The translations under genes were made by a program, and so were the position numbers. The notes beneath the pieces were generated by a model. It made no database searches. It saw only the letters and a program-made list of their open reading frames with translations, and had not been told where the DNA came from. This document shows, piece after piece, positions 8,817 through 22,040 of a stretch of DNA of 64,000 nt (its first letter is position 1; each line of letters begins with the position of its first letter). The stretch is from Halichoerus grypus (lineage: Eukaryota; Chordata; Mammalia; Carnivora; Phocidae): assembly GCF_964656455.1 (NCBI RefSeq), contig NC_135715.1:81942414-82006413 (forward strand), written 5' to 3'.

Positions 8817-11800
8817 CACGGTTTCTCTGCTGTGTAGTTTCTTCGAGTTAGAACGCTAGCTATTAGACTTCCATGCAAAAGTGGGGCTGCCGTGCTAGCG
8901 TGATGAAACACATGGGGAGTCGTGTTCTGCCTTTCGCTGGGGCCTGAGTCTCACTCGCAAAAAGCTTTGGACTTCCTTGCAGTGCTCTCACGCACGCACA
9001 CAACAAAATGCTGCCACCCTCAGGAGCAGCTGTTTGACCTGACGCACAAGCTCTGAACCGAGATTTTCCTTCGAGTTAGGTGGCTGTGTTTACCCTGGGC
9101 AACGGTACTAGCCCCATACCCATGATGTGGGTTGAGAGCTGCCTTCTGTACCGGCCTGTCTCTCCCCCGATATTACGATATTGAAACCGTCCCCAGGCTC
9201 TCAGCCACAGTACACCCTAAACTGCTTCGCCCACAGAGAGGTCGACGGTAGCTAAAGCACGGTTTGTCTACAGTGTTGTTTGTTCGAGTTAGAAAGCTAG
9301 CTATTAGACTTCCATTCAAAAGTGGGGCCGCAGTACTAGTTTCATGGAGCAAGTGGGGAGTCGTGTTCTGGCTTCTTCCGGGGCCTGGGTCTCACAAGGA
9401 AAATGGTTTTGGACTCACTTGCTGTGCACTCACGCATGTACACCACCCAATGCGTCCACCCTGAGGCATGGCTCTTTTAGCCGAAGCAGGAATTCCCTAC
9501 AGAGTTGTTCCTTTGAGTTAGGTGGTTGGCTTATGGCCTGCAGGCACACCCGGGGCAAGGGGACTAGCCTCATAAACAAGAGGTGAGTTGAGAGCTGCCT
9601 TCCGCACCGGCCTGTTTCTCACTCCATTTCACGTATGGGACCCTTTCCCCGGTCTCTCATACACGAGCACTATACAACTCCTGCGGCTTCAGGAACGGCA
9701 ATGGTAGCTAAAGCGCAGTAAGGCTACAGCATTGATTCTTGGTGTTAGTAGCCTGGTAGGCGAATGAGCTGCAGCTGGGATTCTTTACAGACTTGTTTCT
9801 TCCCAGTCAGGGTCGAGCACATAGCATTCCAAGCACACATGGAGCAGTAGTCTTAGCTTCAGGTAGCAAGAGCTGAGTCCAGAGGTGCCTTCTGCCCGGA
9901 CCTATTTCTCCCTTGGTTTCACGTATGGAACCCGTTCCCCAGGCTCTCAGCCACGGTACTCCGTGTAATGCTTCCTCCGTCTAGAGGTCGACGGTAGCTA
10001 AAGCACGGTTTCTCTACAGTGTTGTTTCTTCGAGTGAGAACACTAGCTGTTAGACTTCCATGCAAAAGTGGGGCTGCCGTGCTAGCGTGATGAAACACAT
10101 GGGGAGTCGTGTTCTGCCTTCTGCTGGGGCCTGAGGCTCATTCACAAAAAGCTTTGGACTCCCTTGCAGTGCTCTCATGCACGCACACAACAAAATGCTT
10201 CCACCCTCAGGAGCGGCTCTTTTAGCTGAAGCATGGATTCTCCAGCGAGTTTTTCCTTCGAGTTAGGCAGTTTTCATGAAGCCTGCACACACACCCGGGG
10301 CAACGGTACTAGCCCCATAACCATGGTTTGAGTTGAGAGCTGCCTTCTCTCCGGCCTGTCTCTCCCTCGATTTCACGAAACGGAACCCGTCCCCAGGCTC
10401 TCACCCACCGTACACCCTAAACTGCTTCCTCCCACATAGAGGTCGTCGGTAGCTAAAGCACGGTTTCTCTTCAGTGTTGTTTCTCCGAGTTAGAACGCTT
10501 GCTATGAATGTCCACAATAGCCAAACTGTGGAAAGAGCCATGTCCACCAACAGATGAATGGATAAAGAAGAGGGGGTATATATATATACAATGGAATATT
10601 ATGCAGCCATCAAAAGGAATGAGATCTTGCCATCTGCAACGACGTGGATGGAACTGGAGGGTATCATGCTGAGCGAAATAAGTCAAACCGAGAAAGACAT
10701 GTATCATATGACCTCACTGATATGAGGAATTCTTAATCTCAGGAAACAAACTGAGGGTTGCTAGAGTGGGGGGTGGGGTGGGAGGGATGGGGTCACTGGG
10801 TGTTGGACACTGTGGAGGGTATGTGTTCTGGTAAGCGCTGTGAATTGTGCAAGACTGTTGAATCTCAGATCTGTACCTCTGAAACAAATAATGCAATATA
10901 TGTTAAGAAAGAAAAAAAGAAGAAGAAGAATGTAGCAGGAGGGGAAGAATGAAGGGGGGAAAATCGGAGGGGGAGAAGAACCATGAGAGATGATGGACTC
11001 TGAAAAACAAACTGAGGGTTCTAGAGGGGAGGGGGCTGGGAGGATGGCTTAGCCTGGTGATGGGTATTGAGCAGGGCACGTTCTGCATGGAGCACTGGGT
11101 GTTATGCACAAACAATGAATCATGGAACACTATATCTAAAACTAATGATGTAATGTATGGGGATTAACATAACAATAAAAACATTAAATAATAATTAAAA
11201 AAAAGAACGCTTGCTATTAGACTTCCATGCAAAAGTGGGGCCGCAGTGCTAGCCTCAGGAAACAAGTGGGGAGTCATGTTCTGCCTTCTGCCGGGGCCTG
11301 AGTCCCACACGGAAAATGGGTCTGGACTCACTTGCAGTGCGCTCACGCATGCACACAGCAAAATGCGTCCACCCTCCGGCATGGCTACTTTAGCCGAAGC
11401 AGGAAATCTCTACAGAGTTGTTCCTTTGAGTTAGGTGGTTGGCTTTAGCCCTGCAGGCACACCCGGGGCAAGGGTACTAGCCTCATAAACAAGAGGTGAG
11501 TTGAGAACTGCCTTCCGCTCCGGCCTGTTTCTCACTCCATTTCACGTATGGGACCCTTTCCCCGGGCTCTCAGACAGACACGAGCACTGTCAAATTCCTC
11601 TGGCTTCAGGAACGGCAATGTTAACTCAAGCGCAGTAACTCTATAGCATTGATTCTTGGTGTTAGTAGCCTGGGAACTAGGCTTCCAGGCACACAGGGTA
11701 CAGCAGTGCTAATCTCCTCAAACAAGAGGGGAGTCGACAGCAGCCTTCCTTCCAGGCCTGCTTCTCACTCCGAGTTACGTTTAGGTTCCATTTCTCATGC

Positions 11801-13224
11801 TTTCACAAAAACACACAACAGATGAAGTGCACGCTCAGGAAGGGCGATCTTTGCTGAGGCACGGGTCCTCCGCACTTTTGTTCCTTTCCGTTGGGTGGAT
11901 GGCACTTAGGACTACACGCACACACGGGAGAGCCGATCTAGTTTCCCGAAACAAGAGTTGAGTCGATAGCTGCCTCCTGCCCATGCTTATTTCTGCCTCG
12001 GAATTCTGCTGGGACTCATTCCCCAGGTTTGCACTCAAGCAGAGTTGAAAATCCTGCCACCCTGTGGAGAGGCGAATGAGCTGAAGCTGGGATTCTTGAC
12101 CGGCTTCTTTCTGCCAAAACAGTGTGGAGCACTTAGCATTCCTATGCACACATGGAGCAGTAGTGTTAGCTTCAGGTAACAAGAGCTGAGTCGAGAGGTG
12201 CCTTCTGGCCCGGACTTCTTCTCCCTCGGTCTCACGTAAGGAACCCGTTCCCCAGGCTCTCACCCACGGTAGCCTGGAAAGTGCTTCCTCCCTCAGAGAC
12301 GTGGATGGTAGCTAAAGCACGATTTCTCTACCGTGTTGTTTCTTCGAGTTAGAACGCTAGCTATTAGACTGCCATGCAAATGTGGGGCTGCCGTGCTAGC
12401 TTGGTCAAACACGTGGGGAGTCGTGTTCTGCCTTTCGCAGGGGCCTGAGTCTCACTCGCAAAAAGCTTTGGACTCCCTTGCAGTGCTCTCACGCACGCAC
12501 ACCACAAAATGCTGCCACCCTCAGGAGCAGCTGTTTTACCTGCAGCACAGGCTCTCAACCGAGTTTTTCCTTCGAGTTAGGTGGCTGTGTTTAAGGCGGC
12601 ACACACACCCTCTCGAATGGTACTAGCCCCATAACCAGGATGTGAGTTAAGAGCTGCCTTCTGTACCGGCCTGTCTCTCCCCGATATTACGATATTGAAA
12701 CCGTCCCCAGGCTCTCAGCCACAGTACACCCTAAACTGCTCCGCCCACAGAGAGGTCGACGGTAGCTAAAGCACGGTTTCTCTACAGTGTTGTTTCTTCG
12801 AGTTAGAACGCTAGCTATTAGACTGCCATGCAAATGTGGGGCTGCCGTGCTAGCTTGGTCAAACACATGGGGAGTCGTGTTCTGCCTTTTGCTGGGGCCT
12901 GAGTCTCACTCGCAAAAAGCTTTGGACTCCCTTGCACTACTCTCACGCACGCACACAACAAAATGCTGCCACCCTCAGGAGCACCTGTTTTACCTGAAGC
13001 ACAGGCTCTCAATCAAGTTTTCCTTCGAGTTAGGTGGCTGTGTTGAAGCCTGCACACACACCCTGGCGAACGGTACCAGCCCCATAACCATGATGTGTGT
13101 TGAGAGCTGCCTTCTGTACCGGCCTGCCTCTCCCCGATATTATGATATTGAAACTGTGCCCAGGCTCTCAGCCACAGTACACCCTAAACTGCTTCGCCCA
13201 CAGAGAGGTCGACGGTAGCTTAAG
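8817..13224 (+). repeat. Array unit 3
   Basis: Unit 3 is 4408 bp with (TA)6. It has C at 9336, the CATGTACACCACCC form in S2 (T at 9439), and TTTCTCTAC at the start of S4; this combination is otherwise seen only in unit 8. In S8 it has ACACGTGG and GGCACAC, and its S9 ends TAGCTTAAG with T at 13221, shared only with the end of unit 9. Confidence 0.95.
10506..11203 (+). mobile_element. LINE-1 3' end, unit 3 copy
   Basis: 698 bp, same ends and target duplication, with (TA)6. I noticed no private change. Confidence 0.94.
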
Positions 13225-16200
13225 CACGGTTTCTCTGCTGTGTAGTTTCTTCGAGTTAGAACGCTAGCTATTAGACTTCCATGCAAAAGTGGGGCTGCCG
13301 TGCTAGCGTGATGAAACACATGGGGAGTCGTGTTCTGCCTTTCGCTGGGGCCTGAGTCTCACTCGCAAAAAGCTTTGGACTTCCTTGCAGTGCTCTCACG
13401 CACGCACACAACAAAATGCTGCCACCCTCAGGAGCAGCTGTTTGACCTGACGCACAAGCTCTGAACCGAGATTTTCCTTCGAGTTAGGTGGCTGTGTTTA
13501 CCCTGGGCAACGGTACTAGCCCCATACCCATGATGTGGGTTGAGAGCTGCCTTCTGTACCGGCCTGTCTCTCCCCCGATATTACGATATTGAAACCGTCC
13601 CCAGGCTCTCAGCCACAGTACACCCTAAACTGCTTCGCCCACAGAGAGGTCGACGGTAGCTAAAGCACGGTTTGTCTACAGTGTTGTTTGTTCGAGTTAG
13701 AAAGCTAGCTATTAGACTTCCATTCAAAAGTGGGGCCGCAGTAGTAGTTTCATGGAGCAAGTGGGGAGTCGTGTTCTGGCTTCTTCCGGGGCCTGGGTCT
13801 CACAAGGAAAATGGTTTTGGACTCACTTGCTGTGCACTCACGCATGCACACCACACAATGCGTCCACCCTGAGGCATGGCTCTTTTAGCCGAAGCAGGAA
13901 TTCCCTACAGAGTTGTTCCTTTGAGTTAGGTGGTTGGCTTATGGCCTGCAGGCACACCCGGGGCAAGGGGACTAGCCTCATAAACAAGAGGTGAGTTGAG
14001 AGCTGCCTTCCGCACCGGCCTGTTTCTCACTCCATTTCACGTATGGGACCCTTTCCCCGGTCTCTCATACACGACCACTATACAACTCCTGCGGCTTCAG
14101 GAACGGCAATGGTAGCTAAAGCGCAGTAAGGCTACAGCATTGATTCTTGGTGTTAGTAGCCTGGTAGGCGAATGAGCTGCAGCTGGGATTCTTTACAGAC
14201 TTGTTTCTTCCCAGTCAGGGTCGAGCACATAGCATTCCAAGCACACATGGAGCAGTAGTCTTAGCTTCAGGTAGCAAGAGCTGAGTCCAGAGGTGCCTTC
14301 TGCCCGGACCTATTTCTCCCTTGGTTTCACGTATGGAACCCGTTCCCCAGGCTCTCAGCCACGGTACTCCGTGTAATGCTTCCTCCGTCTAGAGGTCGAC
14401 GGTAGCTAAAGCACGGTTTGTCTACAGTGTTGTTTCTTCGAGTGAGAACACTAGCTGTTAGACTTCCATGCAAAAGTGGGGCTGCCGTGCTAGCGTGATG
14501 AAACACATGGGGAGTCGTGTTCTGCCTTCTGCTGGGGCCTGAGGCTCATTCACAAAAAGCTTTGGACTCCCTTGCAGTGCTCTCATGCACGCACACAACA
14601 AAATGCTTCCACCCTCAGGAGCGGCTCTTTTAGCTGAAGCATGGATTCTCCAGCGAGTTTTTCCTTCGAGTTAGGCAGTTTTCATGAAGCCTGCACACAC
14701 ACCCGGGGCAACGGTACTAGCCCCATAACCATGGTTTGAGTTGAGAGCTGCCTTCTCTCCGGCCTGTCTCTCCCTCGATTTCACGAAACGGAACCCGTCC
14801 CCAGGCTCTCACCCACCGTACACCCTAAACTGCTTCCTCCCACATAGAGGTCGTCGGTAGCTAAAGCACGGTTTCTCTTCAGTGTTGTTTCTCCGAGTTA
14901 GAACGCTTGCTATGAATGTCCACAATAGCCAAACTGTGGAAAGAGCCATGTCCACCAACAGATGAATGGATAAAGAAGAGGGGGTATATATATATACAAT
15001 GGAATATTATGCAGCCATCAAAAGGAATGAGATCTTGCCATCTGCAACGACGTGGATGGAACTGGAGGGTATCATGCTGAGCGAAATAAGTCAAACCGAG
15101 AAAGACATGTATCATATGACCTCACTGATATGAGGAATTCTTAATCTCAGGAAACAAACTGAGGGTTGCTAGAGTGGGGGGTGGGGTGGGAGGGATGGGG
15201 TCACTGGGTGTTGGACACTGTGGAGGGTATGTGTTCTGGTAAGCGCTGTGAATTGTGCAAGACTGTTGAATCTCAGATCTGTACCTCTGAAACAAATAAT
15301 GCAATATATGTTAAGAAAGAAAAAAAGAAGAAGAAGAATGTAGCAGGAGGGGAAGAATGAAGGGGGGAAAATCGGAGGGGGAGAAGAACCATGAGAGATG
15401 ATGGACTCTGAAAAACAAACTGAGGGTTCTAGAGGGGAGGGGGCTGGGAGGATGGCTTAGCCTGGTGATGGGTATTGAGCAGGGCACGTTCTGCATGGAG
15501 CACTGGGTGTTATGCACAAACAATGAATCATGGAACACTATATCTAAAACTAATGATGTAATGTATGGGGATTAACATAACAATAAAAACATTAAATAAT
15601 AATTAAAAAAAAGAACGCTTGCTATTAGACTTCCATGCAAAAGTGGGGCCGCAGTGCTAGCCTCAGGAAACAAGTGGGGAGTCATGTTCTGCCTTCTGCC
15701 GGGGCCTGAGTCCCACACGGAAAATGGGTCTGGACTCACTTGCAGTGCGCTCACGCATGCACACAGCAAAATGCGTCCACCCTCCGGCATGGCTACTTTA
15801 GCCGAAGCAGGAAATCTCTACAGAGTTGTTCCTTTGAGTTAGGTGGTTGGCTTTAGCCCTGCAGGCACACCCGGGGCAAGGGTACTAGCCTCATAAACAA
15901 GAGGTGAGTTGAGAACTGCCTTCCGCTCCGGCCTGTTTCTCACTCCATTTCACGTATGGGACCCTTTCCCCGGGCTCTCAGACAGACACGAGCACTGTCA
16001 AATTCCTCTGGCTTCAGGAACGGCAATGTTAACTCAAGCGCAGTAACTCTATAGCATTGATTCTTGGTGTTAGTAGCCTGGGAACTAGGCTTCCAGGCAC
16101 ACAGGGTACAGCAGTGCTAATCTCCTCAAACAAGAGGGGAGTCGACAGCAGCCTTCCTTCCAGGCCTGCTTCTCACTCCGAGTTACGTTTAGGTTCCATT

Positions 16201-17632
16201 TCTCATGCTTTCACAAAAACACACAGCAGATGAAGTGCACGCTCAGGAAGGGCGATCTTTGCTGAGGCACGGGTCCTCCGCACTTTTGTTCCTTTCCGTT
16301 GGGTGGATGGCACTTAGGACTACACGCACACACGGGAGAGCCGATCTAGTTTCCCGAAACAAGAGTTGAGTCGATAGCTGCCTCCTGCCCATGCTTATTT
16401 CTGCCTCGGAATTCTGCTGGGACTCATTCCCCAGGTTTGCACTCAAGCAGAGTTGAAAATCCTGCCACCCTGTGGAGAGGCGAATGAGCTGAAGCTGGGA
16501 TTCTTGACCGGCTTCTTTCTGCCAAAACAGTGTGGAGCACTTAGCATTCCTATGCACACATGGAGCAGTAGTGTTAGCTTCAGGTAACAAGAGCTGAGTC
16601 GAGAGGTGCCTTCTGGCCCGGACTTCTTCTCCCTCGGTCTCACGTAAGGAACCCGTTCCCCAGGCTCTCACCCACGGTAGCCTGGAAAGTGCTTCCTCCC
16701 TCAGAGACGTGGATGGTAGCTAAAGCACGATTTCTCTACCGTGTTGTTTCTTCGAGTTAGAACGCTAGCTATTAGACTGCCATGCAAATGTGGGGCTGCC
16801 GTGCTAGCTTGGTCAAACACATGGGGAGTCGTGTTCTGCCTTTCGCAGGGGCCTGAGTCTCATTCGCAAAAAGCTTTGGACTCCCTTGCAGTGCTCTCAC
16901 GCACGCACACCACAAAATGCTGCCACCCTCAGGAGCAGCTGTTTTACCTGCAGCACAGGCTCTCAACCGAGTTTTTCCTTCGAGTTAGGTGGCTGTGTTT
17001 AAGGCGGCGCACACACCCTCTCGAATGGTACTAGCCCCATAACCAGGATGTGAGTTAAGAGCTGCCTTCTGTACCGGCCTGTCTCTCCCCGATATTACGA
17101 TATTGAAACCGTCCCCAGGCTCTCAGCCACAGTACACCCTAAACTGCTCCGCCCACAGAGAGGTCGACGGTAGCTAAAGCACGGTTTCTCTACAGTGTTG
17201 TTTCTTCGAGTTAGAACGCTAGCTATTAGACTGCCATGCAAATGTGGGGCTGCCGTGCTAGCTTGGTCAAACACATGGGGAGTCGTGTTCTGCCTTTTGC
17301 TGGGGCCTGAGTCTCACTCGCAAAAAGCTTTGGACTCCCTTGCACTACTCTCACGCACGCACACAACAAAATGCTGCCACCCTCAGGAGCACCTGTTTTA
17401 CCTGAAGCACAGGCTCTCAATCAAGTTTTCCTTCGAGTTAGGTGGCTGTGTTGAAGCCTGCACACACACCCTGGCGAACGGTACCAGCCCCATAACCATG
17501 ATGTGTGTTGAGAGCTGCCTTCTGTACCGGCCTGCCTCTCCCCGATATTATGATATTGAAACTGTGCCCAGGCTCTCAGCCACAGTACACCCTAAACTGC
17601 TTCGCCCACAGAGAGGTCGACGGTAGCTAAAG
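13225..17632 (+). repeat. Array unit 4
   Basis: Unit 4 is 4408 bp with (TA)6. It has a private change near 16226 in S6 (ACACACAGCAG for ACACACAACAG) and T at 16863 in S8 (CATTCGC for CACTCGC). Confidence 0.95.
14914..15611 (+). mobile_element. LINE-1 3' end, unit 4 copy
   Basis: 698 bp, same ends and target duplication, with (TA)6. I noticed no private change. Confidence 0.94.
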
Positions 17633-20600
17633 CACGGTTTCTCTGCTGTGTAGTTTCTTCGAGTTAGAACGCTAGCTATTAGACTTCCATGCAAAAGTGG
17701 GGCTGCCGTGCTAGCGTGATGAAACACATGGGGAGTCGTGTTCTGCCTTTCGCTGGGGCCTGAGTCTCACTCGCAAAAAGCTTTGGACTTCCTTGCAGTG
17801 CTCTCACGCACGCACACAACAAAATGCTGCCACCCTCAGGAGCAGCTGTTTGACCTGACGCACAAGCTCTGAACCGAGATTTTCCTTCGAGTTAGGTGGC
17901 TGTGTTTACCCTGGGCAACGGTACTAGCCCCATACCCATGATGTGGGTTGAGAGCTGCCTTCTGTACCGGCCTGTCTCTCCCCCGATATTACGATATTGA
18001 AACCGTCCCCAGGCTCTCAGCCACAGTACACCCTAAACTGCTTCGCCCACAGAGAGGTCGACGGTAGCTAAAGCACGGTTTGTCTACAGTGTTGTTTGTT
18101 CGAGTTAGAAAGCTAGCTATTAGACTTCCATTCAAAAGTGGGGCCGCAGTAGTAGTTTCATGGAGCAAGTGGGGAGTCGTGTTCTGGCTTCTTCCGGGGC
18201 CTGGGTCTCACAAGGAAAATGGTTTTGGACTCACTTGCTGTGCACTCACGCATGCACACCACCCAATGCGTCCACCCTGAGGCATGGCTCTTTTAGCCGA
18301 AGCAGGAATTCCCTACAGAGTTGTTCCTTTGAGTTAGGTGGTTGGCTTATGGCCTGCAGGCACACCCGGGGCAAGGGGACTAGCCTCATAAACAAGAGGT
18401 GAGTTGAGAGCTGCCTTCCGCACCGGCCTGTTTCTCACTCCATTTCACGTATGGGACCCTTTCCCCGGTCTCTCATACACGACCACTATACAACTCCTGC
18501 GGCTTCAGGAACGGCAATGGTAGCTAAAGCGCAGTAAGGCTACAGCATTGATTCTTGGTGTTAGTAGCCTGGTAGGCGAATGAGCTGCAGCTGGGATTCT
18601 TTACAGACTTGTTTCTTCCCAGTCAGGGTCGAGCACATAGCATTCCAAGCACACATGGAGCAGTAGTCTTAGCTTCAGGTAGCAAGAGCTGAGTCCAGAG
18701 GTGCCTTCTGCCCGGACCTATTTCTCCCTTGGTTTCACGTATGGAACCCGTTCCCCAGGCTCTCAGCCACGGTACTCCGTGTAATGCTTCCTCCGTCTAG
18801 AGGTCGACGGTAGCTAAAGCACGGTTTGTCTACAGTGTTGTTTCTTCGAGTGAGAACACTAGCTGTTAGACTTCCATGCAAAAGTGGGGCTGCCGTGCTA
18901 GCGTGATGAAACACATGGGGAGTCGTGTTCTGCCTTCTGCTGGGGCCTGAGGCTCATTCACAAAAAGCTTTGGACTCCCTTGCAGTGCTCTCATGCACGC
19001 ACACAACAAAATGCTTCCACCCTCAGGAGCGGCTCTTTTAGCTGAAGCATGGATTCTCCAGCGAGTTTTTCCTTCGAGTTAGGCAGTTTTCATGAAGCCT
19101 GCACACACACCCGGGGCAACGGTACTAGCCCCATAACCATGGTTTGAGTTGAGAGCTGCCTTCTCTCCGGCCTGTCTCTCCCTCGATTTCACGAAACGGA
19201 ACCCGTCCCCAGGCTCTCACCCACCGTACACCCTAAACTGCTTCCTCCCACATAGAGGTCGTCGGTAGCTAAAGCACGGTTTCTCTTCAGTGTTGTTTCT
19301 CCGAGTTAGAACGCTTGCTATGAATGTCCACAATAGCCAAACTGTGGAAAGAGCCATGTCCACCAACAGATGAATGGATAAAGAAGAGGGGGTATATATA
19401 TATACAATGGAATATTATGCAGCCATCAAAAGGAATGAGATCTTGCCATCTGCAACGACGTGGATGGAACTGGAGGGTATCATGCTGAGCGAAATAAGTC
19501 AAACCGAGAAAGACATGTATCATATGACCTCACTGATATGAGGAATTCTTAATCTCAGGAAACAAACTGAGGGTTGCTAGAGTGGGGGGTGGGGTGGGAG
19601 GGATGGGGTCACTGGGTGTTGGACACTGTGGAGGGTATGTGTTCTGGTAAGCGCTGTGAATTGTGCAAGACTGTTGAATCTCAGATCTGTACCTCTGAAA
19701 CAAATAATGCAATATATGTTAAGAAAGAAAAAAAGAAGAAGAAGAATGTAGCAGGAGGGGAAGAATGAAGGGGGGAAAATCGGAGGGGGAGAAGAACCAT
19801 GAGAGATGATGGACTCTGAAAAACAAACTGAGGGTTCTAGAGGGGAGGGGGCTGGGAGGATGGCTTAGCCTGGTGATGGGTATTGAGCAGGGCACGTTCT
19901 GCATGGAGCACTGGGTGTTATGCACAAACAATGAATCATGGAACACTATATCTAAAACTAATGATGTAATGTATGGGGATTAACATAACAATAAAAACAT
20001 TAAATAATAATTAAAAAAAAGAACGCTTGCTATTAGACTTCCATGCAAAAGTGGGGCCGCAGTGCTAGCCTCAGGAAACAAGTGGGGAGTCATGTTCTGC
20101 CTTCTGCCGGGGCCTGAGTCCCACACGGAAAATGGGTCTGGACTCACTTGCAGTGCGCTCACGCATGCACACAGCAAAATGCGTCCACCCTCCGGCATGG
20201 CTACTTTAGCCGAAGCAGGAAATCTCTACAGAGTTGTTCCTTTGAGTTAGGTGGTTGGCTTTAGCCCTGCAGGCACACCCGGGGCAAGGGTACTAGCCTC
20301 ATAAACAAGAGGTGAGTTGAGAACTGCCTTCCGCTCCGGCCTGTTTCTCACTCCATTTCACGTATGGGACCCTTTCCCCGGGCTCTCAGACAGACACGAG
20401 CACTGTCAAATTCCTCTGGCTTCAGGAACGGCAATGTTAACTCAAGCGCAGTAACTCTATAGCATTGATTCTTGGTGTTAGTAGCCTGGGAACTAGGCTT
20501 CCAGGCACACAGGGTACAGCAGTGCTAATCTCCTCAAACAAGAGGGGAGTCGACAGCAGCCTTCCTTCCAGGCCTGCTTCTCACTCCGAGTTACGTTTAG

Positions 20601-22040
20601 GTTCCATTTCTCATGCTTTCACAAAAACACACAACAGATGAAGTGCACGCTCAGGAAGGGCGATCTTTGCTGAGGCACGGGTCCTCCGCACTTTTGTTCC
20701 TTTCCGTTGGGTGGATGGCACTTAGGACTACACGCACACACGGGAGAGCCGATCTAGTTTCCCGAAACAAGAGTTGAGTCGATAGCTGCCTCCTGCCCAT
20801 GCTTATTTCTGCCTCGGAATTCTGCTGGGACTCATTCCCCAGGTTTGCACTCAAGCAGAGTTGAAAATCCTGCCACCCTGTGGAGAGGCGAATGAGCTGA
20901 AGCTGGGATTCTTGACCGGCTTCTTTCTGCCAAAACAGTGTGGAGCACTTAGCATTCCTATGCACACATGGAGCAGTAGTGTTAGCTTCAGGTAACAAGA
21001 GCTGAGTCGAGAGGTGCCTTCTGGCCCGGACTTCTTCTCCCTCGGTCTCACGTAAGGAACCCGTTCCCCAGGCTCTCACCCACGGTAGCCTGGAAAGTGC
21101 TTCCTCCCTCAGAGACGTGGATGGTAGCTAAAGCACGATTTCTCTACCGTGTTGTTTCTTCGAGGTAGAACGCTAGCTATTAGACTGCCATGCAAATGTG
21201 GGGCTGCCGTGCTAGCTTGGTCAAACACATGGGGAGTCGTGTTCTGCCTTTCGCAGGGGCCTGAGTCTCACTCGCAAAAAGCTTTGGACTCCCTTGCAGT
21301 GCTCTCACGCACGCACACCACAAAATGCTGCCACCCTCAGGAGCAGCTGTTTTACCTGCAGCACAGGCTCTCAACCGAGTTTTTCCTTCGAGTTAGGTGG
21401 CTGTGTTTAAGGCGGCGCACACACCCTCTCGAATGGTACTAGCCCCATAACCAGGATGTGAGTTAAGAGCTGCCTTCTGTACCGGCCTGTCTCTCCCCGA
21501 TATTACGATATTGAAACCGTCCCCAGGCTCTCAGCCACAGTACACCCTAAACTGCTCCGCCCACAGAGAGGTCGACGGTAGCTAAAGCACGATTTCTCTA
21601 CAGTGTTGTTTCTTCGAGTTAGAACGCTAGCTATTAGACTGCCATGCAAATGTGGGGCTGCCGTGCTAGCTTGGTCAAACACATGGGGAGTCGTGTTCTG
21701 CCTTTTGCTGGGGCCTGAGTCTCACTCGCAAAAAGCTTTGGACTCCCTTGCACTACTCTCACGCACGCACACAACAAAATGCTGCCACCCTCAGGAGCAC
21801 CTGTTTTACCTGAAGCACAGGCTCTCAATCAAGTTTTCCTTCGAGTTAGGTGGCTGTGTTGAAGCCTGCACACACACCCTGGCGAACGGTACCAGCCCCA
21901 TAACCATGATGTGTGTTGAGAGCTGCCTTCTGTACCGGCCTGCCTCTCCCCGATATTATGATATTGAAACTGTGCCCAGGCTCTCAGCCACAGTACACCC
22001 TAAACTGCTTCGCCCACAGAGAGGTCGACGGTAGCTAAAG
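17633..22040 (+). repeat. Array unit 5
   Basis: Unit 5 is 4408 bp with (TA)6. Its S2 has the ACACCACCC form, with GCACACC rather than GTACACC. It has a private G at 21165 in S8 (CGAGGTAG). S9 begins CACGATTT with A at 21592, the base normally seen in S8. Confidence 0.95.
19322..20019 (+). mobile_element. LINE-1 3' end, unit 5 copy
   Basis: 698 bp, same ends and target duplication, with (TA)6. I noticed no private change. Confidence 0.94.
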
